Of a stretch of DNA of 64,000 nucleotides, positions 32,574-45,211 are shown one piece after another. Under the pieces are notes generated by a model. That model made no database searches, was not told the DNA's origin, and saw nothing but the letters and a program-made list of their open reading frames with translations. This DNA is from Rhizopus arrhizus (Eukaryota > Mucoromycota > Mucoromycetes > Mucorales > Rhizopodaceae). The stretch lies in contig JAKZZE010000016.1 in assembly GCA_024220505.1 (NCBI GenBank), positions 248,001 to 312,000 of the forward strand. The letters run 5' to 3'. Each line of letters starts with the position of its first letter. Within the stretch, counting starts at the first letter, position 1. The translations under genes and the position numbers were made by a program.

Positions 32574-33740
32574 ATTTAAACAACTGAAAAAAAAAAAAAA
32601 AAAAAAAAAAAGCTAAAAAGCATTTTCTGTGGAATAAATAATAGTGACTCTTTAAAAAAGCATTTGATTCAGTGATACAATCACAAACCTTGCAAACTTG
32701 AAGTCATTCTTTTATAACCTAAAAAGTTTTTTTTTATAAAATGCCCTGCAATTTAATATATAAGAGAATCATACGCTGCAGACATGAGAACAAACTGTAC
32801 AACCATAAGTGGATTTCTTGTTATTTTCTGCAATAAAAATGCATGCTTTTTATAAGTAACAATAAAGTTGAGATTGGCGTAATATTCGTAATGTCAAAAA
32901 CAAAATCAAGGTTTAAAATAATTTTTATTAGAAGCTGTACCAATGCGATTTTCATTGTATATCTTAATGGCTACTGTGTAACCTTTTTTCTTTTGTTATT
33001 TTGGAGTGACAAAGCTTTAAAATTTGGTATCTTCATTCTTGTACGATGATGTTAAATTATCACACAATCTTTGTATTCTGTAGTTAACTGATTTGATTCA
33101 ATGACTTTTTATATTATATTATGCTACTTACTGATTTAGACACTTAAAGATTATGTCAAAAAAGGAAATGATACCTCTGCCTTTATCGATGATAGTAGCA
33201 ATAATAGCGGTATCTGCAGATTACGTTGTGAAATAGCAATACTAGCGCGGGAAACTGGCTCTGTTCTCACTATTAGAAATCACGATTTATAAAAAATTCT
33301 TCCTTCGACGACAAAGTTCTGCTTCTGATGGCTAAACTTTGCCAGAAAAAAATGATAGTCCATGTTAATCATCACCTTTATAATAGTCCTCCTCTTCATT
33401 TAAAGACTTTCAGTAAATTAAATAAATTTTATGCTAAGGAGCGGTAAACGACGTAAAAGCAGCTTCTAAATGATTTACTTGTACAAATTTTTAAGTTCCA
33501 TTTACTCATTTTGTTTGAATAAACGTACGCATTATGAGTAAAGAAGGATTCAAGCATGTGTCATCTTTCTATAGTGAACATTTTAATGTTTCAGGTACAT
33601 AGTGTATATTCCTCACCTTGAGTCATTGCTAAGCCACTAACATTGTGTAGCAACTTGTATGGAGGATTTTCAATTTTTTTTTTTGAATATATATGCGTAT
33701 TACTTCTTTTACGCTCCACTCTTTTCCTCGCTCCTTTAAA
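32574..33740. other. Intergenic, 1.2 kb
   Basis: Shared upstream region of the divergent zinc-finger and CysRS genes. It contains an A-tract (about 32,587-32,611) and no supported frame. Confidence 0.55.
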
Positions 33741-36336
33741 ATGGCATCCAGACAGCAGCCTCCATGGCTCAAACCTACCGCAAAACCAGTGCCCGTTCTC
33801 AAATTTCAAAATTCTCTTACTAAAACCAAAGTACATATAAGTAACATTTTACTCCCTTCTTTTTTTTATCTTACTCTTTTTTAGACCGAGTTTATTCCTC
33901 AATCCGGTCGTCGAGTGACTTGGTACAACTGTGGACCTACAGTGTATGACGCATCTCACATGGGCCACGCTCGTACCTATTTAACTATGGATATCATTCG
34001 ACGTGTCCTTCAAGATTACTTCAGATACGATGTCCTCTTTGTACAAAATGTTACCGATATTGATGACAAGATTATCTTGAGAGCCCGCCAACAGTATCTT
34101 TTTAACAGCCTTAAAAAGGAAACACAGCAATTAAATGAGAAAGTGATTGAGCAAACACAAGAAGCTTGGTCAGAATTTGCAACTGCCAAATTAAAGAAGT
34201 TGGATGAATCTATGCTTCAATTAGCTCTCAGTAACTGGTCTGAATTCGTCAACAAGATGACACCTGAAGAAATAGCAAAAGCCACTGCAGCAGACGAAAA
34301 ATTTAAAATGATCTACAGTGCTTTGGTATATAAATAAATATTAAAAAGGGAAAAAAATGTTTACAAAATAAAATAGGACACATCTTATAAAGCTATTGAA
34401 AAAGCCAAAGATAATTTAGCAAATGGAACTAATACTAAGGAAGCTGCAGATCAACTTTTGGATTCATCTCAAGATACTGTATCTACTTGGTTAGATGTCA
34501 GAGTAAATACAAAAAAAAGAAAAAGAAAAAAAAATATCAAGTGTTAAATTTTATTTTTTTCATGTAGAAAGGATCACAAGTCAATGATCCAAAAGTTTTC
34601 CGTGATTTACCTGCCTTCTGGGAAGACCAATTTTTTCAAGATATGGAAGCTCTCAATGTACGTGCGCCTGATATTCAAACACGTGTGAGCGAGTATATTC
34701 CAGAGATTGTAGATTATGTTCAAAAGATTATTGATAATGGTTACGGCTATGTTGTCGATGGCTCCGTCTATTTTGATACTGCTCGTTATGATGGTCATAA
34801 CGGTCATCATTATGCAAAATTAGAGCCTTGGTCTAAGGGCGATACAGCTTTGATCGAAGATGGTGAGGGATCATTAGGTAGTAAGCTCCAAGGCAAAAAG
34901 AATAGCAGCGACTTTGCTCTTTGGAAAGCCTCTAAACCAGGAGAACCTGTTTGGGACTCACCTTGGTCTCAAGGTCGTCCTGGATGGCATATTGAATGTT
35001 CTGTAATGGCTAGCGCTATCTTGGGCCAAACAATGGATATTCACAGTGGTGGCGTTGATCTCGCTTTCCCTCATCATGACAACGAACTTGCTCAAGCTGA
35101 GGCACATTTTGATTGCCGTCAATGGGTCAACTACTTCTTGCACGCTGGACATCTTCACGTGGAAGGACAAAAGATGAGTAAGAGTTTAAAGAATTTTATC
35201 ACGATTCAAGAGGCTCTCAAGACTTACTCTGCTCGTCAGTTGCGTCTTTTCTTTTTGAAACATCAATGGGACGCCAAGATGGATTTCAAAAAGACAAGTA
35301 TGGATGAAACCATTCAAATCGAACAAACAATCAAGAACTTCTTTGATAATGTCAAGGCTTTGGTGAACAAAGTCAAATTAGATGGCTCTCGTGGCGCTAA
35401 TGAATTGCCCGATGGCAACGTAACACATCGATTTAGACAGATTGAGATTGAGTTGTTACAAGCCTTGTCGGACAAACAAGACGCTGTACATGCTGCCTTA
35501 TGTGACTCTATTAATACTCCTTTGGCCATGGATGAAATTATGGATATGATTAATCAAACAAACAAATATATGTCGTCCAACGCTAAATCAATTAACACTC
35601 ACTTATTGAATAAGGTGGCCAAGTGGATTACCTCTATGCTGAAGACATTCGGAGTTGCTGATCAAGGCACTGATATTGGATTTGGTGTTTCTGGTAGTAG
35701 CTCCAATCAAAATGTATGTTTTTTATGTATATGCTTTAATTGTCTTTTCTCACTGATTAATCATTTAACTTTGCAAGGCGGAAGAAATTTTGATGCCTTA
35801 TGTACAGGCACTTTCTTCTTTTAGAGATCAAGTACGTCAAGGCGCACGCCAAAAGCTTGAGCATGTTGAGTTCTTAAAGAAGTGTGACTCACTTCGTGAT
35901 AACCAAATGGTAGAACTTGGTGTATCCTTGGACGATCAAGAAGGTTTGTGAATGACAAAATTGAACATTTTTAAAAAAAAATTCACCCTTTTTATTCCTT
36001 TTAGATGGAACTGCATTAGTGAAATTGGTTTCTCGTGAAGAATTGATTAAGCAACGTGAGAAAAAGTTAGCCATTATTGCCGAAAAAGAAGCCAAAAAAG
36101 CAGCAGCAGCAGCAGAACGTGAGCGCAAGCGTTTAGAAAGATTAGAAAAAGGAAAGTTGGCTCCTGAGGAAATGTTTAAGCAGTCCGATGAGTTTTCTCA
36201 ATTTGACGAACAAGGAATTCCTACACATACTAAAGATGGTCAGGAAGTAGCCAAGAGTAGAAAGAAGAAACTTTTAAAAGAGTATGAAATGCAAAAAAAG
36301 TTACATGAAGAATATTTGAAAGAAAAGGCTCAATAA
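33741..36336 (+). CDS. Cysteinyl-tRNA synthetase
   Basis: Six exons (33,741-33,830, 33,885-34,325, 34,377-34,502, 34,568-35,713, 35,778-35,943, 36,005-36,336) give 766 residues. This class I synthetase has the first zinc ligand in [10 protein letters not shown], the HIGH motif as HMGH, ECS and [10 protein letters not shown] zinc-site segments, and KMSKS in [11 protein letters not shown]. The stretch of about 90 residues between the HIGH domain and DLPAFWEDQ is the insertion typical of eukaryotic cytosolic CysRS. The lysine- and alanine-rich C-terminal tail ([13 protein letters not shown]) is also eukaryotic. There is no clear mitochondrial presequence, so it is probably cytosolic. The gene converges on R2 with a gap of 123 bp. 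Confidence 0.96.
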
Positions 36337-36459
36337 ATGAAATAAAATCGTTCTATTTTAAGTAATATTTAGAGAAGGGGGTAGGAATAGTGTATTAATG
36401 TAAATGATATATACAATGTCTTTTAGGAATTAAACATAATGCGCGTCTCTTTTTTTTTC

Positions 36460-37625
36460 TTAAAAATCAGCATCCAATGTAAATTTTTTCTCAACAGGAG
36501 TCTTGTTCATGACACCAGCACGTTGATAATCAGAAACGCGCTTTTCAAAAAAGTTGGTCTTTCCTTGCAGTGAAATCATATCCATAAAGTCAAACGGATT
36601 CGTTGCCATATAAATTTTATCGAACCCAAGAGCAACCATAAGACGATCAGCAACAAATTCAATGTATTGACACATCAAAGTAGAATTCATACCAATCAAT
36701 GCAACAGGTAATGCATCAGTTAAGAATTCTTGTTCAATACCTACAGCTTCCATTATAATATCCTTCACACGTTGTTGGCTAGGTTGTTTACGAATGTGAG
36801 TAAACAAAAGACAAGCGAAATCGGTATGAAGACCTTCGTCACGACAAATCAATTCATTACTAAAAGTTAAACCGGGCATCAAACCACGTTTCTTAAGCCA
36901 AAAAATAGAAGCAAATGAGCCGGAAAAGAATATACCTTCTACTGCAGCAAAAGCAACAAGACGCTCAGCAAAGGAATCATTAGCAGAAATCCATTTGAAA
37001 GCCCAGTCAGCCTTACGCTTAATACAGGGAACTATAAGAAAATGGGTTAGGCTTTTTATAAATAAAAAGAGAGAAAAAACTGCGCTTACTTGTATCAATA
37101 GCAGAGAAAAGCATTTCTTTTTCTTCATCATCTTTTATATAGGTATCAATCAAAAGACTGTATGTTTCTGAGTGAATATTTTCAATCATGATTTGAAAGC
37201 CATAAAAACATTTAGCTTCAGGAATTTTGACTTCATCACAAAAGTTTTGCACCAAATTTTCATTTACAATACCATCAGAGCTGGCAAAGAAAGCCAAAAC
37301 GCGAGAAATAAAAAATCGCTCATTCTCAGTCATTTTGTTTTCCCAATCATTTTGATCTTTACTTAAATCTATTTCTTCAGCTGTCCAAAAAGATGCTTCT
37401 GCCTTCTTATAGAATTGCCAAATCTACAAAAAGAAAGAAAAACATTTCAGCAAAAAAAAAAAACAAAGAAAAAACAATTTTGTTCTTCTCTTTTACTTCA
37501 TGGTATTTGATAGGAAACAAGCAGAAACGTCTTGTATTTTCACGAAGAATTTCTTCTTGTTCGTCATCAACCTTGGTTTTTGAAGGTAAATCTTGGAGTT
37601 TGTTGATATTTAATTCGATTGACAT
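36460..37625 (-). CDS. RNR2: Ribonucleotide reductase small subunit R2
   Basis: Three exons (37,625-37,497, 37,423-37,090, 37,031-36,460) give 344 residues. The class Ia R2 fold is shown by [20 protein letters not shown] near the N-terminus. The diiron and radical segments are [19 protein letters not shown] (with the radical tyrosine position in ETYSLL) and [15 protein letters not shown]. The C-terminal heptapeptide FTLDADF is the one that docks on the large subunit. The enzyme makes deoxynucleotides in the cytosol. I place the start at 37,625 ([10 protein letters not shown]); longer forms would need a non-ATG start. Confidence 0.96.
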
Positions 37626-40066
37626 TACTTCTAATTTCTTCAACAAATAAAAAAAAAAGGACTGCGTAAAATTTTAAAATTTTAACATTATTTAATCTCA
37701 TCCAATAAAATACTCTATTATCATGTGATTTCATTTGTTATCAGATCAAATTGCATTTAAAGTCAGATACATGAAGGTAGGAACATTGTATTAAGTACTG
37801 GATCTCAATCTTATGAAAGAAGTTGAAATTGAGGATGAAAATAAAACGTATACTCAAAAATGAGAGAGAAATATTTGAAAAAAGATATATAATGTACATC
37901 GAGACAATCAAAAGCCCCTTTTTCTTTAATATCGTAAGATTAGATTATTTTTTTAGCAGGCCAGAATCAAGGATATAGTCAAAGGTTTGACTAAAACGTT
38001 TGCAAGGTTCATTTTAAAAATTCCACAGTTAATAGATGCATTTCAAAAGAGCATAGTTTACAAATATAAAGAATTATCACCATCCTTCTGCAAGAAGCGA
38101 TGAGACACGCCTCAATAAACGTTATGGATAGGTAAAGGAATTTGGAGCGGGTATAGATTACCTTAAAAATTGCGCCTCCATTGACAATTCTGATTTCGAC
38201 ATCAACATAAGACCAACATATGCTTATTCATTTTGTGGTACATCAGCTGCGGTCGCCATACCAATGTATAGAGTCTTTATATGCAACTAAAACTTTATCA
38301 TGTACGAGCCTATCCATTCTGATAAAAAAAAAAGGGACTGTTATATATCACAGTAGCAGTGTAAGAAGGATCACTTTTATTCTTGAAGAAAGAAAAATAC
38401 GCTTGCATATCTCAACTTGATCAGGACATGAATGACAGGAAAGATGATTATTCTGAAAGTCTTCATAGATGGGTTGTCTTTCTACTCTTGGCCACGCGCA
38501 AGACGGACGAATTATTCTCACTTTCATTACGCTTTCTAGGAATACCATAACTATTACAGAGATATCTTGTATTGTCAATAAGGATACGAGAAGACTTCAA
38601 AAATTCTTTACTGGAATTGCAGATGTTTTCTTAGCGTTATAAGTCCCATGAAGACACTGATTAGCGCGTTTATCAACTATGCTTTGTTGCCAAAACAAAA
38701 ACAAAGCTCGGCAATCTAATTGAAATGAATCATTTTTCATGGTAGGAATCTTGTTCACGATGAGTGTAGCTAACATTATTAATGTTAAATTTGATTATCT
38801 TACTGCTTGGTCTGTTATCAAATGGAAGAAAGAGAGCTACAAGTTGATTTTTAAAGGAGAAAGAATGACAAAAATTCAAAAAAAAAAAAAAAACATATTT
38901 TGTAACTGCTGAAAAGTTGGGGGATATTTTAACTTCTCATATACATGGCATGTGGCAAGCAGAAGCAAGATATGCGAAGCCAGAGCATGTATGTTTGCAT
39001 AATTGATGAAACAAAAGTGACAAAAACATATATTTATTGTTTCTCCTAATTAACTCATGTAGTTTACCGAAAACCACATAAAGGAAAAGCTATGGAAGCC
39101 GCTGTAAAAGGCTCTTTTGTCTGCATGAATCCTAGTTGTGTGCTGATTGAAAATAAAAAAGTAGCTAAATCAAGGGACACTGTTTCAGCTCTTTCCATTG
39201 AGTTGTCCAGATTATCACATTTAATATTGAAAGACATTTTTCCAGAATTTAATAACGAAATTAGACACTCAAAAACTGAGTTTCTTGCTCGTGTCTGCCA
39301 TTTTCTTAAATGCAAGAGTTGGATCAAACAATTAGCTTAAGTTTTTATTCTGTAAAATAAAAAAAGAATTTGAAAAGGTATTAGCACGAGATTTTGGTTC
39401 TTTTCTGATCTACCAATAAGTGGTGCGTGTTTAAAGAATACGTGAGGATAGAAATGCAAATTAAAAGAGTATAGTTGAGTAGTAAAAGAATTTTTTAAAA
39501 ATTATAGCAATAAATAAAGATAAACTATCTTTTATATATTTCTACTTATACATCTACCATAATTAAATAAAAAAAAATTAACCAATGATCAACCAATTCA
39601 ATGTAGTAGTAAAATGAATATTATGTTAAATTTAAAATAAGGAAAATATCATTTTGATGAGTTGTACAAAGAAATGAAAGCTAATATATGCGTTTACTAA
39701 GCTGTATAGTTTTCTATAGATCATTTAAGAGTTATAAAAGTCTGTAAATGATATTTTGAGAGTATTAACTTTTCAAATCAGTTTATAAAGACATCTTTAT
39801 ATAGCATTCAGTTACATTTCTTAGTAAAATACAAGTACACAAATAATTAACTCTATATTTTACTTATTAAACTAATAATCTTATTTTTGGTCTTACTAGA
39901 ACAACACCTTTGATTTTTGCCAAGTTAGTACAGGCTACCTAAATATCGTCATTCTATTTCCAAATGAAGATACCCAGTAACACAAACAGGAAACATGATT
40001 GGCGTAAATTTTAGAAAAATAAAAAGTGGCCTTTCTTTTTTTTTTATTATTATTTTATTCTAGCAA
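37626..40066. other. Intergenic, 2.4 kb, relic-rich
   Basis: No intact gene. The minus strand around 38,400-38,640 gives a short coherent stretch (KEFLKSSRILIDNTRYLCNS) before stops, and the plus strand from about 38,890 to 39,340 gives two more, the second described separately. The rest is AT-rich. Confidence 0.45.
39065..39340 (+). pseudogene. C-terminal fragment with a zinc-ribbon/RuvC-III-like pattern
   Basis: The frame reads YRKPHKGKAMEAAVKGSFVC, then MNPSC, then AKSRDTVSALSIELSRL and SHLILKDIFPEFN before a stop at 39,340. F-x-C-x4-C followed by RD-x3-AL-x-I resembles the last zinc-ribbon cysteines and the RuvC-III motif of TnpB/Fanzor-like proteins; compare C-x4-C and NRDQAAVLN at about 57,070-57,160. 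Upstream, a possible exon at about 38,905-38,990 (AEKLGDILTSHIHGMWQAEA) ends at a GTATGT donor, but the phases do not join. It is probably a relic. The family assignment is a guess from the motif only. Confidence 0.35.
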
Positions 40067-40505
40067 ATGGAGTCCTTAACAGATGCAGAAAAAGAAGCTG
40101 TTTCTCAGCTAAAGGCTAGTTTATCTGATATTACAAAAAGTGCTCAAGTACCCGAAAATTATCAATTATGGAATATTGCTCTTGATAAAGAGTCAACTGA
40201 TTCTCGCTTGGATGTGCTTCTTGTTAAGTTCTTAAGAGCAAGGTAAATAAGTCATAACAAAGTTCAATATATGCTTAATTTTTTTTTAAAAAAGAAACCT
40301 TGACTTGGAGAAGGCAACGAAAATGTTGACTGACACCTTAATTTGGCGAAAAGATTTTAAAACAGACGAACTACTGGATGAAACCTTTGATGAATCACTC
40401 TTTTCTTCTGTTGGTTATTTATACAAAACAGATAAAAAGGGCAGACCTGTGTGCTATAACTTTTATGGTGATATTGATCAAGAAAAAGTATTTGCTGACG
40501 TGAAC

Positions 40506-40545
<40 letters not shown>

Positions 40546-41264
40546 GTTTATTTATTGTTCAAACAGGTTTATTCGTTGGAGAGTACAATTAATGGAAAAA
40601 GGAATACAACAAATTGACCTTATACATGTGGACTCAATGATTGTTATTCATGATTATAAAGGTGCTTCTATGTTGGGTAGAACACAAAATGCGAAAACTG
40701 CTACAAAAGAAATTGTTAAAATTATGCAAGACAATTATCCTGAATTTTTGGTATGTTCAATTTATGTATTATATAATATGCGTATATTCATATAGACATA
40801 GGCTACTAAATTCTTTGTAAACGTTCCTTGGTGGGGAAGGTAAAATAAGAAAGAAGAAACAGGATATGGAAAACTGAAAATGAATTATGTGTAGCACGAT
40901 TTTTAAATTGATTCGTCCTTGGTTATCTGAAGCCACTGTCAAGAAATTCGTAGTTTGTTCAAAGTAAAAAGTAAAAGATAAATTATGCTTGCTGTTAATA
41001 ATTCCTCTTTATAGCGACGAGCTTTATCCTAATTTAACGAAATTAATCCCTGAAGAAAACTTAGCTGACGCTTACCGTTCATATGCACCTAAAAAAAAAA
41101 TTCAAGAATCTGAATTAAAAGAGACTTCTGTCAAAGAAGAGCAACATGTTGTTAAGGAAGAAAATGATTCTACCACAGAAACTGAAAAAGTTCTTGTAAC
41201 TCCTGAACCTATTAAACAAGTAGCTGAATCCTCTACTGCTGCTACTGCTACTAAAGAAAACTAA
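40067..41264 (+). CDS. Sfh5-like CRAL-TRIO phosphatidylinositol-transfer protein
   Basis: Six exons (40,067-40,242, 40,295-40,507, 40,567-40,750, 40,802-40,839, 40,895-40,963, 41,015-41,264) give 309 residues. The CRAL-TRIO N-terminal helix pair (LLVKFLRARNLDLEKATKML) is followed by the lipid-binding fold: KGRPVCYNFYG, VFADVNKFIRWRVQLMEKG, IVIHDYKGASML, IMQDNYPEFLATKFFVNVP and FVVCSNDELYPNLTKLIPE. RWRVQLMEKGI and VIHDYKG point to the Sfh5 branch of the Sec14 family, which exchanges phosphatidylinositol (or haem in yeast Sfh5) at ER-plasma membrane contacts. An acidic/lysine tail of about 55 residues is extra. Intron 2 starts GT and then has about 35 A. Confidence 0.88.
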
Positions 41265-41737
41265 TGCCAAATATTACTGCTTTTATTAAACAATTAATCT
41301 AACTTAACCTTTCATTCACTATGTTATATACACATTTGCATTTATTTGATTAACTACCATTTTAATTTTCATCAACTGTTCAGTAAGTTTTCTTTGTCTT
41401 TTATTTTTCTTGTTTTTTACCTGCATGCTTCATACACTCAATAGGCCATAATTTTACAGCTATTAGTCTAATGATAAAATATATTTGATAACTGATATCT
41501 CTTTACATAAACCATATCGATTATATATATATTTTTCTATTGATTTTAAAGGATAAATGAGATAAACCGCAGAATATTTTATAATAGTAACTAGGCAAAA
41601 ACAAATTATTATTTCTCTAATCCGTCCCCTAGCCTTTTTTTTTTCTTGCCAAATCCTAAGCCCGGCGACAACCGGTGTATGTATTTTTTTAAAAAAAAAA
41701 TATTTTAGTTTTGCTATTTTTTTTTCCTTTAATTAAA
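41265..41737. other. Intergenic, 470 bp
   Basis: Spacer between the Sfh5-like and HMG-box genes, AT-rich with poly-T/poly-A near the HMG start. Nothing else seen. Confidence 0.55.
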
Positions 41738-42408
41738 ATGACGACAGAAACTAATAAAAAAACTCAAGAGGTAACAAACAGAAATAGGTTGTGACAAAAA
41801 TTTTACTTAATCTTGCAAACATATAGATTCACAAAGCAATCGATCAATTAGCTGGTAGCCTTCACCATTTTACAAACCTTTTGTTTAGTACATCTCCTGT
41901 TGAAAAAGCTGATCATGTCAATAAGAAAAAAAAGGTTGAAAAAGATCCTAATGCTCCCAAACGCAACCTGTCCAGTTATATGTTATATTCGCAAGCTGTA
42001 CGCCCCAAAGTTGCTGCTGAACACCCCGACATGAAGGCAATTGAGATTGCCAAGCTTGTGGGTGAGATGTGGAATAAGTTATCAGAGAAAGAAAAAGCTG
42101 TATGTGTTTCTCATCCTGCCAAAAAAAAATTTAGATACATGTTTTCTTATATGCTAATAGTAAAAGCTTTCCCTTTTAAATAGCCCTACATCAAGCAAGC
42201 CGAAAAGGAAAAGATTAGATTTGAAAAAGAAAACGCTTCTTACAAGACAACGTTAGCTTCAGAAGAAAAGCAAGAGCCAGCTAAGCGTAAAGAACGAAGC
42301 GCTGAGGAAGTGACAAGCGAAAAAAAAGCAAAGAAGAGCAAGAAGGAAAAACACGCTCACAGATCTGAAAAGTCTGGAGATAAAAAATCAAAGAAGAAAA
42401 ATTTTTAA
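41738..42408 (+). CDS. Single HMG-box chromatin protein
   Basis: Three exons (41,738-41,770, 41,827-42,099, 42,184-42,408) give 176 residues. One HMG box spans about residues 48-118: DPNAPKRNLSSYMLYSQAVR, EIAKLVGEMWNKLSEKEKAP and YIKQAEKEKIRFEKE. A lysine-rich tail follows (KKAKKSKKEK and KSKKKNF at the end), suited to DNA binding and nuclear import. The short helical N-terminus before the box (IHKAIDQLAGSLHHFTNLL) recalls Nhp10/Hmo1-type proteins more than the 90-residue Nhp6. Its exact orthologue is not decided. Confidence 0.88.
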
Positions 42409-45211
42409 TATTAAAAAATCCAATAAATCATATTAATTATTTGATGCATTTTGATGCTTTATCGTAGAGCTGTAAGAATTTTATATGCTACTTTTGTATT
42501 AAGAAAATTATTTCATCGAGATTATTCAAGCTATTAATTTTACTGCCATATTTAGACATCCACGTATTACTCTTTGTTTTGCTCTGAAATACAAACAAAT
42601 CATATTGCTATATATTCTAAAGAGTAGTGAGATGTGACCTCCCTCTTTTTTTTTTCAGTAACTCATCCCCTGCAAAAACTCTATTAAACGTCTCTAATCA
42701 ATAAATACAATGGATTAGATATAGTATTAAACCTGCTCAACGTATAAATTTACATCTGTGAATATATTCTGTAGCACGTTAGTAAATATATCTAGAGTAA
42801 GGTATTAAAATAGACTTTAAAGTAACTAAAGTAAAAGTTTACTAAACGCATGCTCTGGGCGTTGCATTCAAAATTCGAAAAAGGAAACACTCATTTGTAA
42901 ATTAAATACGTTTTCTTGACACTAATTACAAAGAAGAGATTATTTGTCAAGTTCCTATAGCTATTTGTAGTATGTATTATATGTGATGTTTATTACAGTA
43001 GAAAAATTTAAAAAAATAAAAATTTTACAAGCTGAAACATGTGTTAACATAGTAATTTTAGTGAAAGGGAGTATCACTCTTTTTAAACGAGGTTATAAGC
43101 TTGCACATGAAGTCAGTTGAATCAGGTTCTCTCAAGAAGTAAAATACTTTAAGGTTGGCAGAGCTCAAGACAAGCCGACAAATAGCAATGAATAGAAATA
43201 CGCAAGTGCTTATCTGCTGTGTACTTCAATTACTGGCGCATAGGTCATGATTGATACAGAGCAGTATCTGATCATAATGGACATTGAACAATCACAACTA
43301 CCATGATTATGTTTATTAATTTGTGTCTTTGTTTTAAAAGTTTCCGTGCAATCGGTTTCCTCACAAGAGAAAGACGTTTTATGCACGGTTCCTTTCTCCA
43401 AGCTTTGATTTTAAAAAAAAGCAAGTGCCTGATTGTGCATTGACTTATTGTCTTTCCATTTGTGACAGCGATTTTTTTGGGATTCAACATCACAGAGTGG
43501 TGAAGCGAACAAGTCTAATTTTGGATGTCTCAAGTTCGAATAATTTTGCTGATCTGGATCAACTTCAATACTCTTATTTTATTTCTATTCTTTTCAAACA
43601 AGATCACTCCTTTTCTTGTCAACTCTTACTGTTTGCTCTTATTATTTATTTTCTGCAGTTGAAGACTATCAACTAATACCCGGATTTTCAATCGTAAAAT
43701 TGCGAAATTTGAATTAAACTATCCAGAAATTAGAAAACTGCCCTTTAGTATTGATTTGACTGTAACTGAATTTAGTTTTGAAATGAAAATGTGCCTACTT
43801 CTCTTGCTTTATTCGATTGTACTGTAAGACTATTATAATATGGATAAGTGGTGATGAAAGAGATAAGTTATTCAGCTATTATTTTGTAATTTTATAAATA
43901 AAATTATTGTGCTTATTGTGCACAGATATCCTTGCGACATGTGTCAATTCATCCTCCATAGGAACGTACATTTTCTGATTTCTCACTAAAAATGATTTCC
44001 TATCCATCTTTATAGAAAAAGGTGTTCATCATTATGTTATATTTTTATTAGAAAAGAGAGGGGGAAAGAACAGATGCAGAAGATTTACAACTGAGCCGAT
44101 TTTAGTTGGCTAGTTTCGACATTTGTTTTTGTTTAAACATAACCTTTTATTTAAGGTCCAATTGAACGCATAAAATTAAAAATACAAATGTTCGTCCCGA
44201 CCAGGTCAATCCATTAGGAAGTTAATGCTAAGAAAAAATATCTTTAGGATAAAAAAAATAAACAATGTAAAAGGGAAAGGAATGAGTGGAGTCATCAAAG
44301 GAAAGTTAGAGGGATTGACTTAGCCATATAAGAAGCTTCTGATCATGTGGGTCCTTGATAAGGATCTGTTTGTCATGATGTAGCTGGTCTAATTCGTACA
44401 GTATTGAGTACATAATCGGCCATCGCTGTGACCAGGAGAGGATGACCCCAGAGGGAACCAAAGGACGTAGCGGGAGCTTATTCATAAGGAATGGCAATGG
44501 ATCTTTTATAGTTTCAGACATAAATAAGCGACGATACATAGTAAGACAGTCGATAGCATTATTCTTTGATAGAAGTTGTGTAAGTTACTTGGGACATGGT
44601 ATAAGCTGGTCAGCATAACCTCCACATTATACAGCGTCCACGTCCTGCATTGGACTTAGGTAGCCACATGATAGGGGACAATTGTTTTTAACCAAAGTAA
44701 TATTTATTTTATATTCCCGATATTTATTTTTGTCATTCCGCTATTCATTTATGAGAAAATGTCAAATCCCATAGGTTTGACTGTATGTTGAAAATTTTGA
44801 AGCTATTATTAGTTTTATGAAAGGATATAATAAGCATAAAAATTTGGTCTTTGTTTTGACACAAAATACTTGAATGCCATATACGCAAAATTTAATAGTA
44901 CTCATAAAATAAATTGGGAACTTTAATAATTGGGTGTCTGCATAATTTTTTTTTTCAAGCCGATAATAGTGAAAACGCTGTAATACTAAAGAAAAAAGTT
45001 CTTGTTACAGAATATAAATATATTATTGTACATTTATTTTTGATTGGATTTCAAAGAAAAAGCTAAATAGTGTCTTTATTTATCTTTACTTAATAAGGAT
45101 TGGTTTAATCACACAAATATTCCATATTCGGTTTCTCTCCCTAACTTTATATTTTCTCGCAGCAGCAAAAACATTTTTTTTTTCCTTTTTCTTTCTTTTT
45201 TAAAAAAAGAA
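42409..45211. other. Intergenic, 2.8 kb, with repeat scraps
   Basis: No supported gene. It contains an LTR fragment at 43,255-43,300 and a 77-codon minus-strand frame at 44,306-44,539 (MYRRLFMSETIKDPLPFLMN...) of unknown nature that may be a transposon relic. The last 150 bp are promoter-like for the next gene. Confidence 0.5.
43255..43300 (+). repeat. Fragment of the second LTR family
   Basis: ATCTGATCATAATGGACATT and the bases after it, up to CAATCACAACTA, match the first 50 bp of the LTR at 10,292 and 31,744. The match stops abruptly on the right, so it is only a truncated 5' end. Confidence 0.7.

Noticed and set aside
44306..44539. 77-codon minus-strand frame as a host gene
   Set aside because: Reads like protein, but no continuation, splice partner or domain could be found. 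Left as an unexplained scrap.
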